A stretch of DNA of 64,000 nucleotides from Sphaerulina vaccinii (taxonomy: Eukaryota > Ascomycota > Dothideomycetes > Mycosphaerellales > Mycosphaerellaceae). The notes below the pieces were generated by a model, which did not search any database, was not told the origin of the DNA, and saw only the letters and a list, made by a program, of their open reading frames with translations. The translations under genes were made by a program, and so were the position numbers. Below, piece after piece: positions 31,663 through 42,990 of the stretch (the first letter of the stretch is position 1; each line of letters starts with the position of its first letter). The stretch covers positions 2,170,001 through 2,234,000 of the forward strand of contig JAKUDP010000002.1 of assembly GCA_022570795.1 (NCBI GenBank). Reading direction: 5' to 3'.

Positions 31663-33186
31663 TCACCAGAAGTCTCGGATGTAAAGACGAATCTTTCTCG
31701 AACCTAGACATCTTGCAAAGACTTTCCTCAGCTGTCTTTCAAGATGCTTGGTCATGTGAGTTCTGTGACTCATACTCATCTGCCAGGCTTGTGCGAAGGT
31801 AGTATTCTGCATGAGCAGTGTAGGCTGCTCCCATCCGAGCGCCTGTGAGAGCGCAACACGCTCCTGTGCACGAGGGAGATAGATGACACCCATGCTGTGT
31901 GCTCGCTTGCAGTCATCCGCATAATCATACGCACTTTCGGCATGAACGAAAATAAGGAGGTAGCATGCTACACTTTCGCTGGGCCGAATTCTCGAACATA
32001 CTTCATCCATCTTCACACTCCGAGCAGCGTTCTCTGTCTCACATCTCAGATCGTACAAGATGAAGTATGCTTTTCTCCTATACGCTTCGTCGGTGAGGTT
32101 AAGAGGCCGGGGTCGCAAGCCTCGCGGCATTTCAAAGTCTAGCTCCACGCCTCTTCCTGTCCTCTCGAAAGTTGAATGCTTAGATGGAGCAAGTCCAAGT
32201 GGCGTTAGAACGAGCCTAGTAGAATGGCAATGTGCGAAGCGACTTGGGTGCGGGGCCATGATGCCGTAAGGATAGAGGTTGTCCTCACCATTGCGTGACC
32301 ACATAGCAAAAGTCTGATCGCTCGTGTTACGCATGATCTTCGTCTGTAATCTGATGAATGCCTTGGTAAGACCTTCGCCGTAGAACAAGGATAGGCTCAC
32401 ATCAAATAAACCGATCAAACAGTAGGCTATGTCTTCCGGTCTCGTCGTGATGCGTGCTGATGCCCAGCTCAAACGACGAGCTATGCAAGCGTAAAATGGA
32501 CTAGAAGTGTCGCGTCGCTCGAGGCCATACTGTAGAATGGCATGATCGATCGATGTTATCTCAGAGATGAGGTTGTGTAACGACTCCTGCTTCCCATGGC
32601 TTTTGTGAACATGGCCAATCGCTTTGTATTGGCCATTGTATAACACCACTTTGCGTGGTGCTATAAGCTCCTGCAAAGTCCAGCCTCGCGTGAACCACTT
32701 GCTCTTTCTGAGCGCAGAACGTGAGAACTTGGCGTATTGGCCAAGTTGCAAAGTGTCCTGGGATCTTGACTTCTCCATATCTACAGATGGCAGATCTTGG
32801 AGAAAGACTAGGCAGATAGCAGCATTTTCATACCACTTTTACATGGAGATACACGCTTCTGAAAGCTCCGCTGAGCTTTGTTTGTCGATACAGCAGGTGT
32901 CGATCCAGGCTCAGTCCAAAGTGATCGGGACCGAGAATGGCTTGCATCTGTTGTCATCAGACATGTGCACATCGATGTGCAAGAAGCCGGATCTCGCAAT
33001 TTCGCACAATTTCAGGAGCTTCTGGTAGCCAAGTGTTGCATCCGAGGTTCCATCAAGGCAGGACGCAAAGGAGACTTCTTCTGATGTCCAGACATGTGAC
33101 AAGATGGCGTAAGGTGACATATCTCCCTTTTCGACATCCCCGTCAAACTCCTTGAATTCCAGTGTTGTCGTATTGAGCAGTCGCAT
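31663..33186 (-). pseudogene. HET-domain (heterokaryon incompatibility) gene with in-frame stops
   Basis: A single frame runs from ATG 33186 to 31663. The start MRLLNTTTLEFKEF and SPYAILSHVWTSEEVSF are the usual HET opening. WIDTCCIDKQSSAELSEA, KWFTRGWTLQELIAP and the RRLSWASARITTRPEDIAYCLIGLFDV block identify the domain and its C-terminal extension. Two stops interrupt it: TGA at 32911-32913, just before AWIDTCC where W is usual, and TAA at 32839-32841 in the SM-x-KWYENA position. About 25 odd residues before the TGA look like an unspliced remnant intron, but no GT in the right phase explains it. HET proteins trigger self/non-self cell death; this copy should be inactive unless rescued by splicing. 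Confidence 0.8.
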
Positions 33187-33859
33187 CTTCTGTTAGCATG
33201 GTTGGTGTGCATATCTCTGCGTGTGTGATACGACATCACCTATCTAAGTACTCTCCAGATGTACTTGAGACCGATGTCGCAATCATGCGGCCTTGTCGCG
33301 GGACAATGAGGAACTTGCTAGATGACAGTACGAGCAATACAAGTCAGCGTTGCCTTCATGTTGCCTTCATGCTCGGATCCTGTGAGAAGTCAATGTAGCG
33401 GTTGATGTGATAAAACACGTGCGTGGTTGGTTCGGGAACCACAGCAGGGTGCGGGAACCGCCATGAAGTTCTCGGAGCTCATTGGAGCACAGTTCTTAAA
33501 CACAAAGTACTGGAAATGCAACGCCAGTGTTGCCTTCGCGCTACCTTCTCCTCTTTGATTCTTGCGTACCGTGCTCACGCCTGAAGCAAGTATGCGGTAG
33601 GGCGGCCACTCAGCCACAGTCGAGTCCGGAGCTAAGTCCGGTGCGGTTGGCGTCTGCTACAGAGAGAGATAAGTTAGCGATAGTATCCACGACCACGACT
33701 GAGTGATCAGAGACCTCTAGCAAGCTGCGGCTAGACGGGAGACTCACATCAGATGATGTTTTTTGCGCATCGGCCACTCATCTTCCGCTGTCGAGAGCGA
33801 GAGTACTGCCAAAGCACTGAAGGTGCGCAGGAGACGAAACAGCATCATGAAGCTGAGTG
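33187..33859. other. Intergenic, no gene seen
   Basis: About 670 bp without a supported gene. A hairpin-prone GTGGTT...AACCAC sits near 33423-33442. Confidence 0.5.
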
Positions 33860-34447
33860 CATGTTGGGAACACTTGCTTGATGTAAACCTCAAGAGGCTT
33901 ATCGTTCATGTCGACCAACCCAGATAGGGTAGTACTCCGCTTGGCACCAGCTTCAGTATCATCTGACAGACCTGCCTATGATCAGCATCCGCGCCTCCCC
34001 AGGCCATCAACAGCAGTACTTACCATGAGGGGTCACAATAGCAGCCCCGCGTCTCTCAGCCTCGTTCGCCAGTGCATAGATGTTATCATCCTCCAAGACG
34101 CCAGAACATTCCACAAAGAGCTTGCCCTTAACATCGCTAGCAAGCAAGACTTGGTAAACAGCATTGATGCTCATCTCATGGTCGAGATATGTCCACACGA
34201 TGTCCGCGCTTCGTACGAGGTTGGTGAGAGCGGGTGTGGCCCGACTATTCGGATGCTCGAATGCAAAATCCTCGGACGTCTTCGTTATGCGATGATATAC
34301 AACCAGTGGACCTTCAATGTTTGCTTGTGCGCAGAGGCTAGCTGCCATGTCCTGATGGTATTCAGTGGTAACAATAGGTGGCAACTAGGATGATCTGCTT
34401 ACATGGCCTTTGCCATCCAGGCCGACGAATGCCATTCGTGGTGCCAT
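33860..34447 (-). pseudogene. Truncated 6PGDH/3-hydroxyisobutyrate-dehydrogenase-like gene
   Basis: Exon 34447-34403 (MAPRMAFVGLDGKGH) and exon 34351-34024 encode the first ~125 residues of a beta-hydroxyacid dehydrogenase. They include MAASLCAQANIEGPLVVYHR, NLVRSADIVWTYLDHE and the sugar-substrate-side GKLFVECSGVLED...GAAIVTPHG. The dinucleotide motif is degraded (GLDGKGHD instead of GLGxMGxxM). A donor follows at 34023, but no exon for the catalytic Lys region (usually GxxxxxKxxxN) is found. A stretch at about 33866-33964 reading LEVYIKQVFPTCTQ resembles the family's later FIETMFPGPYTAY helix. This suggests loss of about 100 middle residues and the C-terminus. Confidence 0.6.
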
Positions 34448-34922
34448 TGTGAATCAGTCGAACTGCTAGAGACAATATTCTTAAGTGCCAGTGTTGTTTT
34501 TCTGATGAATTTAGTGATGTACATGTGCCCCTGCCTTCGCTTTCGCTTGTATGGATCGGTCGATGCAATGCAGTACGAGACCCGCTTTGTGCGCAGTTCT
34601 TGCCGGAATACTCGAGCAGGATGGTTCGTGAAACTCTGGCGCGCGTGCATGTTGCATCCGCGTCAGGCACAATATGCGTATTGCGGTCCTGCGAGGCTAA
34701 TCAATGCTTCGCACGTCAGTGGGACTTACCATGGTACAGACATGCTATTTCTCAGCATGATTGTGCTGCTCTCAGTGTGGCATCGTCGATGCTTGCCGAC
34801 AAAGGCATTAGCCTAGTGAGGCGAACGTCAGTTGAACGGCGTGTTGTTGCCGTTGCTTATTATTGCTTCAGGGGTATCATATGCTTCTTGTATAGTGGGT
34901 CTGGTCCCCATGCATTGTCATC
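34448..34922. other. Intergenic, no gene seen
   Basis: No supported feature; short frames on both strands only. Confidence 0.5.
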
Positions 34923-36266
34923 TCACACATATCCAAGCAATGCTGCCAGCACGAAGTATCCTCCCACAACTCCAACAACAGTCCCTGCAAGAAGTGCTTC
35001 GCCCTGGCCAGTGAGCGTCAAATATGCGCCAAAGCCAACTAAAAGCTCATAGCGCCTTGCCCAAGCACGTCTGCTTTGCCAGTTCTCATCTATCTTGAAT
35101 CGCGACAAGTTCTGCGATGTGGTCACAGCCTTTCTCGGTATGGAGAAGATCAATGAAACAGGTCGATGATCACTTGTGGGCTGTATGGGTAACGCTCCGT
35201 ACGCCTTCACATCAGGCGTCGCGTCTGCTAGGAACAAGATCCTGTCACACCAGGAAGGTATCCTATGCTTTGCCCAGAGCCATGCCTGTTCCTGCGCAGT
35301 GGTGAGCTCTAGACCTGGGAAGGCCTCGTCTTTGCTTTTCGCTGCCTCAAGCTTCTGCGCGTTCTCTTTCGTGAGTTGCATTGCCTTCGAGCTGTATTTG
35401 TACGTGGGCGGAAAGTTGATGGGTGCTTCTGCTAGGCCGTGTAAAGTATTACCTGCCGCTAACTCTCGGGCTAACTGGTCCTTCTTGAGAAGTTTCCTAT
35501 AATGACTAGGGTCAGATTCGGTGGAGGTCGGTTGTGGCCATGTTTCAAAGTCCTTGGGATCTGGTTGGTGGTCCGAAGTTCGATAGTTCAAGTCGCCTGC
35601 GAGGAAGATGTACGATGCTGGGTTGAATAAGCCTTGTCCTCCTGGAGACTGCTCCACTGCCTCGCTACTTCCTGACAGGAGGCGATCTTGCTCGTCCGTG
35701 GAAGACTGCGGTATGCCGACTCGTCCAGTCGAGTCAATGGGCTCGAAGACCAGCGTTTTGCAGATGTTCCTCCAATCCTCATTCCTGCGCTCCACGGCCT
35801 CCTCCATGGGCGCCAGATGCGCTGCCACAAATGTGACAATGGTGTTGTCGTCCAGGCCAAGTCTGACTCCTATTGCGCCTTTATTGCCCATCTCCCACAA
35901 TCCCACACCCGTCCCCGCCTCTTCAACCCACTTGATACTATGCTTCGTGCTCGGTCGCGCAAAGACCATGATGCCAGTCATGCCCAGATTACGTGTGAGC
36001 ACATGCTCGTAGTCCGCGTCCTCGCCATACTTCCACTCTGTCGCGCGATATACTGCTTCCGCGAACCGACTGAAGTATGGCGCAAGTAAAGACCCTCCTA
36101 GGAAGCTGAAGCCAATAGGCGCAATCTCTTGTAGGGCCAGCACGATTAGATCTGGAGGCAGGATGCCAGACTTGAAGCTCGCGTACAGAGAAGACGCGAA
36201 GTAGTCGATGTGGATCTCCTCACGCCCCGCATTGAATGTCGTGACATGGCAATTGAGGTCGCTCAT
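34923..36266 (-). CDS. Inositol-polyphosphate 5-phosphatase with C-terminal membrane anchor
   Basis: One exon of 447 aa from MSDLNCHVTTFNAGRE. The endonuclease/exonuclease/phosphatase fold is complete: LALQEIAP (Glu for Mg), GNKGAIGVRL, AAHLAPMEE, FLAGDLNYR, PSWCDRILF and TSDHRPV are the diagnostic 5-phosphatase motifs. The last ~45 residues contain hydrophobic stretches (LLVGFGAYLTLTG, LAGTVVGVVGGYFVLAALLGYV), so the enzyme is probably tail-anchored and acts on membrane phosphoinositides such as PI(4,5)P2. The frame continues open upstream to an ATG at 36578, but that extension has no conserved sequence, so I start at 36266. Confidence 0.92.
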   Translation of the reverse strand: MSDLNCHVTTFNAGREEIHIDYFASSLYASFKSGILPPDLIVLALQEIAPIGFSFLGGSLLAPYFSRFAEAVYRATEWKYGEDADYEHVLTRNLGMTGIMVFARPSTKHSIKWVEEAGTGVGLWEMGNKGAIGVRLGLDDNTIVTFVAAHLAPMEEAVERRNEDWRNICKTLVFEPIDSTGRVGIPQSSTDEQDRLLSGSSEAVEQSPGGQGLFNPASYIFLAGDLNYRTSDHQPDPKDFETWPQPTSTESDPSHYRKLLKKDQLARELAAGNTLHGLAEAPINFPPTYKYSSKAMQLTKENAQKLEAAKSKDEAFPGLELTTAQEQAWLWAKHRIPSWCDRILFLADATPDVKAYGALPIQPTSDHRPVSLIFSIPRKAVTTSQNLSRFKIDENWQSRRAWARRYELLVGFGAYLTLTGQGEALLAGTVVGVVGGYFVLAALLGYV

Positions 36267-36649
36267 AGTTTTATAGGGATAGTGTAATAAAGAGAAGAAT
36301 AAGACGACCACTGTTGGAAGGCGCGATGGAATGCTCTTCATAGACTGCGACGTCATTTGAGTTGCTCTAGCGCCATGCCAAGTGAATAAGCGAGAGACTT
36401 GCTCTACTTGTTTGTCTACTCCACCCACTTTCTGCTCTTCTTCATCACCAACATCGTCAAGCTCAACTCGATATCTAATCGACCTGCGCTGAGGCGTCTC
36501 CTGATAGTAAGTGCTGGTGTGGTGTGCGATGCCTTGAGTGATTCGTTCGTCTCCGCCATTCGCCCGCGAAGATGGCATGCACAACTTCTACCTTATGCAC
36601 TCTTCATTCCCCTTTTTGAAGCCACTTACGAGATTCTCCTTACTAGGCG
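36267..36649. promoter_or_regulatory. Divergent promoter region, 5-phosphatase / F-box-like gene
   Basis: The two genes start back to back over 383 bp. The phosphatase frame stays open through most of the region, so the true start could be further upstream. No specific site is recognised. Confidence 0.35.
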
Positions 36650-37537
36650 ATGATGGACGACTACGACGACTTCTCCGAGGACGATGACATGAACACCGAT
36701 CTGAACAAGAAGCAGCTCGCGGCTTTGCTGGCAGCACTCCCGGCGGTTCCTCCAACACCAACATGGTACGGACCAGGTCGTACATACCCACCAGCAGCAA
36801 TGGATCAAGCAACGCTCGCTTCTCAGACAGCACTTGACAAAGTGTTCCACTCTCCCAAGCTGCTAGAACGCATTCTTCTCCAGAATACCGTGAACGATCT
36901 CCTCCGAGCTTTGCGGGTCAACAAGACCTGGCGTCAGTCCATAGATGCTTCCAGACAGTTAGGCATTCCGCTATTTCGATCCGCTGTCGAGAACCCTCTT
37001 CTTGGTGCCAAGTTGGACAAGGAGGTGAGACTTCTCGTCAACCCTCTGCTCCATTGCTGGATCGCAGAGACCTGGGAGTTTCCGGACGGACTCAGATCTG
37101 AGCCGAAGATGAACTATCACCTGAAGGGAGGCAGCCCGTGCTTTACAGCTGGCAACTTCGACGCATACGCATACAAAGTCCTTGCCGGCATGTCGCACGA
37201 TATGTTCATCACTCAGCCGCCGCGTTCCAGCACTTCCGTCAGGATGGCATGCAAGGCGATACTAGCGTTGTCTGTTGCTACTACTGGTGCACGGGGTATC
37301 ACGATGGCGGATCTAGTCAGAAACATTCAGAGTCATGTCAAAGGCTGTTACATGTGCGGGCAGCTGGTGAGGTCAGGGAACGCCAACTGGTTCGATCTGA
37401 GCTACGACAAGAAGAGCGGCCGCACTCTGGGACTACCTTTCAAGGCCGACTATGGCAAGCGAGACATACTGACTGCACTTGACAACCTTGCAGAGTGCAG
37501 CACTGGAGCCGTGTGTAGTCCTACAGGCCCACACTAG
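36650..37537 (+). CDS. F-box-like protein
   Basis: A single exon of 295 aa. After a very acidic start (MMDDYDDFSEDDD) and a Pro/Ala-rich region, residues 63-105 read VFHSPKLLERILLQNTVNDLLRALRVNKTWRQSI in two halves, the F-box-like pattern of a family common in Mycosphaerella relatives. The C-terminal part has GITMADLVRNIQSH and a Cys pair (CYMCGQL). The partner and substrate are unknown. Confidence 0.75.
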   Translation: MMDDYDDFSEDDDMNTDLNKKQLAALLAALPAVPPTPTWYGPGRTYPPAAMDQATLASQTALDKVFHSPKLLERILLQNTVNDLLRALRVNKTWRQSIDASRQLGIPLFRSAVENPLLGAKLDKEVRLLVNPLLHCWIAETWEFPDGLRSEPKMNYHLKGGSPCFTAGNFDAYAYKVLAGMSHDMFITQPPRSSTSVRMACKAILALSVATTGARGITMADLVRNIQSHVKGCYMCGQLVRSGNANWFDLSYDKKSGRTLGLPFKADYGKRDILTALDNLAECSTGAVCSPTGPH

Positions 37538-37884
37538 TAGATGAATCGACTCTGTGGACACAAGCGGTTACTGGCTCGGCACTGAGAGAATAGCTGTATT
37601 GGGCTGCTGTAGCACCACGGCACTGGAGCTCGGGCCTCGTGTGATCAGCACTCTAGCAAGACCAGAGCGCCCCACTTCTGTACATGCGGCTCGATGCAAC
37701 AAAGCGGAACTGATGAAGAGCACATCCTCGAGAAGATAGGATGGCGGGCAAAGGCGGGCGGTCTCACCTCTGCTTAGCAATAGCTTTGTTGCATAGCCGG
37801 CGGTCCTGGTAGGTATCCAAATATGATCATCGTTCCTCCGAATCTTCTGGCTCAACGATCTCAGATTGTATTCGTTATAGCACG
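37538..37884. other. Intergenic, no gene seen
   Basis: This is the 3' flank of the F-box-like gene and promoter of the monooxygenase. Nothing specific is seen. Confidence 0.5.
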
Positions 37885-39886
37885 ATGGCACCTGTCATTG
37901 AGCTCGATGCTCTCATTGTAGGTGCAGGTTTCGGCGGATGTTACCAGCTGAAGAGGTTGAGAGAAGAAGGCTTCAATGTCAAGCTTGTGGAAAGTGGCAC
38001 TGACTACGGAGGAGTGTGGTATTGTAAGTCGCTCATGATCACAGTCGATGTACAGTCGACTCTCGCTGATAGCACCCAGGGAACAGGTACGTTACCATTG
38101 AACAACAGCAGGAGTATGGCCAGAAATAAGCACTGAACATATGGTAGATATCCTGGTGCTCGCGTTGACGTAAGTATCGTAAGCAGAGGGCATCTGCAAT
38201 TGTCATGTCCCAGTCTCACTGAGCTCACACCAAACGGGTCGCTGAGCTCAAAGGCAGACATCGCTGAGATAGATTGCCCAACCCAGAGACATTTGCTCAT
38301 CCTTGTGTCTACTAATTGTAGATTCCCATGCCGCACTATCAGTTCTCGGACCCAGATATCTGGACTGACTGGAGTTGGAAAGAGCGCTTCCCTGGCTCTG
38401 CAGAGCTAAGAGCGTACTTTCAACACGTTGCCCAGAAGTGGAAGCTCAGGAACGACACCCTCTTCGAGACGACTGTCACTGGCGCCGAATGGGACGAGAA
38501 AGCAGCAAGATGGACTATTCGTACTCGGCACGGACAGGTCTTCTCCGCGAAGTTTTTCCTCCCGAGTACAGGTTTCGCAGCAAAGCGCTATGTGCCTGAT
38601 TGGAAAGGAATTGACACTTTCGGAGGAGATTTGATACATCCTTCATACTGGCCAAAGGAAGAGCCAGATCTCAAAGCCAAAAGAATTGCTGTGATTGGAA
38701 CGGGATCTACTGGCGTTCAGCTGTGTCAGGCTCTCGCTCCGCTGGCTTCAAAGTTCGTCATGTTCCAGCGCACGCCAAATCTTACACTTCCCATGCGACA
38801 GGAGATTTACAGGAATGGCCACCACCAAGCCATGTCGAAGGACGAGTATTCTGCAATGTTCGAGGGGCATAAGCAGAGCTATGGCGGCCTGGATATGACC
38901 TTCCTGCCTACTGCAACCTTCGAGCACAGCGAAGTACAGCGTAAGGAGACATATCGGCGGCTGATGGCTGACGGAGGCTTCAAGTTTTGGCTGGGAACAT
39001 ACCACGACATGCTCTTCAACGATGAAGCAAACACCGATGCTTATAACTTCTGGCGGGATGCTGTGCGAGCTAGGATAACTGACGACAGACTGAAAGAGAA
39101 GTTGGCACCCATGGTGAAGCCTCATCCTTTTGGCACTAAGCGATGTTCACTTGAGAATGACTTCTATGAGATGTTCGATAGGCCAAATGTCAGCCTGGTG
39201 GATGTCAACAATACGCCTATCGAAGAGTTCACTTTTCGCGGCATCAGAACATCGGAGAAGGAGTGGGACTTCGACTACATCGTGTGTGCCACTGGCTTCG
39301 ATGCCATCACTGGTGGGCTCTTGCTGTTGAACGCTGTCGGCCAGGACGGTATTCGCCTCGAAGACAAGTGGAGAAATGGAGTGAAGACTTATATGGGTCT
39401 TTGCGTCTCTGACTTTCCTAACATGTGAGTCGATTCTTTCCTTGAGTCCTATGGGGTGTCTTTTATTTCAATTCGAATTGACATTCCTTTCCAGGTTCAT
39501 TACCTACGGCCCACAAGCGCCCACAGCATTGTGCAATGGACCAGTGTGTGCCGAGCTGCAAGGCGAATGGATTGTAAGCACTCTCAAGCATAAGCGAGAC
39601 AAGGGCCTCGAATGTATCAATGCCTCAGAGGAGAGCGAGAGCTCATGGGTCCAACAAGTATCGGCGATCGCGAATGCGTCTTTACTTCCGCTTGGAAAGT
39701 CCTGGTACATGGTGAGGTCGTCCAATGTCAATTGAGCACAAAGGATCTTGCTAATGAGGTTTTTAGGGAGATAACATTCCTGGTAAGAAGAGAGAAGCAC
39801 TGATATACCTTGGCGGTGTACCAAATTACTACAAAATTATCAGCGAGTGTGCTGAGGGTGGATACAGTGGCTTCGACCTTGCTTAG
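37885..39886 (+). CDS. Baeyer-Villiger-type flavin monooxygenase with a 7-nt microexon
   Basis: Exons 37885-38023, 38080-38086, 38148-38169, 38322-39424, 39495-39711 and 39767-39886 give 535 aa. The FAD Rossmann motif is LIVGAGFGGCYQL and the NADPH motif is AVIGTGSTGVQLC. The Baeyer-Villiger fingerprint F-x-G-x3-H-x3-W is matched by FGGDLIHPSYW. The microexon GGAACAG and the 22-nt exon 3 together encode WNRYPGARVD, a block conserved in this class, so the small exons are well supported. The enzyme inserts oxygen next to a ketone; cyclohexanone, steroid or phenylacetone monooxygenase-like substrates are possible. It ends GGYSGFDLA. Confidence 0.9.
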
Positions 39887-40714
39887 GTCGTCCATACGTA
39901 GGATCAACAAGATCGTTCACTTCGCATTATACCGGACTTCACCAGTGTCTCTACTGCCGTCTTGGATAACATACCTTCCGCAGTGAACTCTGATTAATGT
40001 GTAGCAAGGATCATGCAGAAAGCATGAGATGAGACCGTGACAAACTCCAGACAATTCCATTTTGCCATTGTCGTCAATTCTCTAGAGGTTCACGAAGCCT
40101 TTTCGCAATGCAGTGTAAGTGTTGCTTGTACGGAGCAAGCTCCACCCATGGCACGGGATACTTGCGATGCCAAGGACGGGACGGAATGAGTCAGCCTGGC
40201 AGCACTTTTCTCCCACGTCTCACGTTCTGGAACCAAAGCTCTCACCACCACCCACACCTTCAACACAAAGGCATTCTTGCATCGAGGAACGGTCTCGAAC
40301 CGCCTCATCAACCTGACCCGACCGCCTTCACACCGAATAGCGCCACCACAAGGAGTGCTACCCTACCATCTCATGATACTTTCTACCGGCAATGGCGTTT
40401 TGTGACGTGTGGATCCCCTACTCGTACGCGCCATATCTGAAGAAGATCTACGGACCCCTCGATGCTGTTCGCCAGCTTGCAGACTCGCGCGGCCCATGCA
40501 GCTTCCTTTTCGGAACAGCATACCAACGAGAAACTGTCGAAATGCAAGCCATCTCTGCGGCTGGACGATCTTTCTATCAATACGGGCTATGGACGCGATT
40601 AGTGCATCCTGAGGGCACAAGCTCACCCGTAGACTCTGCTTGTTGATTGCCCGGCTATGTAAGTAAGTCGTTTCTGCCACATGGCTCGTCTGTTTTCCAG
40701 CAATTTTCTTAATC
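39887..40714. other. Intergenic, no gene seen
   Basis: A frame at 40392-40646 lacks family features and an ATG. The remainder is promoter for the GH18 gene. Confidence 0.5.
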
Positions 40715-41946
40715 ATGCGGTTCTCTTCATCATTCTGGTATGGCCTTCTTGGTCTGGCAGCAGCACGCCCCTCGGAGTCATCCGCTGCTCTTGACAAGCG
40801 AGCAGATCCATACAACCCTCCCAGAAATGTGATATATGTGCAGACGTTTCATACGACCTCCAATGGCAATCTCTCTCTTCTGCCACTCATCCAGCAAAAG
40901 ACGCAGATTACACACATCTACCTGAGCGCGCTGCACATCAACGCAAATCCTGGCGACATCAATCTGAACGACAACAACCCCAACAGCAGCTACTACGACA
41001 CGATATGGCAAGAAGCAGCTCAACTGCAGTCGTCTGGCGTCAAGGTCATGATGATGATGGGTGGTGCAGCTCCTGGCTCGTATCCTAGGCTCTGCAGCGG
41101 ACCTAACGGAGCTCTTGTGAGTACTGCAACTGTCCTATGTGGACTTCATGGATGAAAGCTAACAATCGCAAGAACGAATCCTACTACATACCTCTACGCA
41201 ATACACTCCGGTACCACAAAGTAGATGGGCTTGACCTCGACATCGAAGAACGAGTAGCATATACATGTCCTCTCGCACTTCTTCGACGCTTGAACGCCGA
41301 CTTCGGTAGCGGCTTCATCCTCACGATGGCACCTGTTGCGTCAGAACTACAGCCTCGACCCGTTGGGCTTGGTGGATTCAGCTACAAGACACTTGACTCA
41401 CAAGCCACCAATTCAAGCAGACCTAATGGCAAGCTTGTGAACTGGTACAACGCTCAATTCTACAATGGCTGGGGCGATGCGAGCACACCGAATGGCTACA
41501 ATGCCATCATCAATAATGGCTACGCGGCGAATCGAGTTGTGATGGGTGTCCTAGACTCTCCCAATGATGGGGGGAGCGGGTGGTACAACGTCAGCACATA
41601 TCAAAAGACGATCAAGACTTTGAAGGCCAACTATGCGAACTTTGGCAGCGTTGCAGGATGGGAGTATTGGGATGCTGGCATCAAGGACAACTACGCGAAC
41701 CCATGGCAATGGGTCGCCGCAATCGGAACGAGTGCGTTCGGTTCCGCCGGAACTGTTAATAAAGCAGCTGTGGTGGACTCTGGACCAACGCCTTGGCCAT
41801 CGTTGACTGACACACTTCTCGGAAAGGGTGTTCTGAAGCTGGATGCCGTCAGAGCTTTGAATATGAGTAATGGCAATTTGGCTGGCGCTTTGCAGATATT
41901 AGGCTTGCCAGACTTGGGCCTTGGAAATGTGTTACCTGTCATGTAG
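40715..41946 (+). CDS. Secreted GH18 glycoside hydrolase
   Basis: Exons 40715-41116 and 41173-41946 (56-nt intron with GCTAAC branch) give 391 aa. A signal peptide (MRFSSSFWYGLLGLAAARP) is followed by a probable Kex2 site (LDKR at residues 26-29). The GH18 catalytic motif DGxDxDxE is present as DGLDLDIEE. The strand before it reads SGVKVMMMMGGAAPGSY and the later sheet holds GWEYWDAG. GH18 enzymes cleave chitin or the chitobiose core of N-glycans. The C-terminal region (LLGKGVLKLDAVRALN) is family-specific and not recognised as a binding module. Join of the two exons keeps the frame. Confidence 0.93.
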
Positions 41947-42990
41947 CTCATGTAGACCCATCTATCGAGAGTGTTCAAACGAGGCCCACCAGGCACCATT
42001 CCGGTTGCGAGCGCATCTAATGCTTGTCTGGACAGCCGCAGGATCCTGCCTTCCGCAGACCGATCGTGGGAATGGCTATTTGCTCGGAGAAATCCGAGCA
42101 GCATGCAAAACAGAGATCACAGGCCAAACTCATACACTTTCGAAGGCTCGGAGGACTTACGAACCAACATCGGAGGTGTATACTATGCTCGGATAATACA
42201 TTAGGCCCAAAACTGGATGAGGAGACATATCTTCAAGGCAATGGGCGGCGACGTTTTCGTCAAGCATGACTCCCGCTCCACTTCTCCACGTCGAAGATAA
42301 GGTCGATCTGTCCTACCAGAAGCCATGCACTTCTCTCTGTCATCAGCATGTGAGTGCTTACTTCTCAACGGATCTCACAGTGGCACAGTGCCTGGATCGA
42401 GGATATGAGAAGAGGAAACGCATCGATCAAGTTCAGTCACATGCAATACCATTCTGTTGGTGACTGGTCATGCCAATCAGCAGCAATCAATTTATCGTTC
42501 ACTCGGCCGTCTCTGAAGCGAGCTCTCTTGGGTACCTCAATCATACTGCAGCTATAGCTTGTATCTCCTATACAAAGCGACTCCTTGAAGTGTACGACGA
42601 TATGAGCAGCATACGGCCGTATCGGAAGATCTTCCGAGGTGACAGCATCAGACCCACGATCTTCATAGATCGTAGTGGATGTCAGTAACCTGGTGAACCT
42701 CACTACTCGGCTTCCTTTATCGCGTAACCACATCACAGTTCTTGGCGTTCCGGTGAGCTGGGAAATCACGCTGTAGCACAAGCTTGTATACAGCACTTCC
42801 TGACATATGTTTCAGCTTCCTTGGGCTTCATCGCCAACTAGCTATTCGCCGCGCTCGCCGCAGGCCATTGACACAAGACAGAAGAGCCGGCCTGTCTCAC
42901 CCATATAGTCGAGGTAGAAGACCTCTGAGAGCCGTTGCTAGAGCACTTTCCTCAATCATCTGTTAACTCATTGATAACACAAGAGACATA
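41947..42990. other. 1-kb gap, no gene seen
   Basis: Only overlapping short frames. No RNA gene or repeat is recognised. Confidence 0.5.

Noticed and set aside
32905..32990. An intron that would remove the HET TGA
   Set aside because: No GT donor in the correct phase is available with the nearby AG acceptors, and the second stop would remain.
36267..36578. N-terminal extension of the 5-phosphatase to the upstream ATG
   Set aside because: The extra residues lack conservation-like features, while MSDLNCHVTTFNAG is the usual start of the catalytic domain. Kept as an alternative only.
40392..40646. 84-aa frame upstream of GH18
   Set aside because: It starts with GTG, is followed by no plausible intron and has no recognised features.
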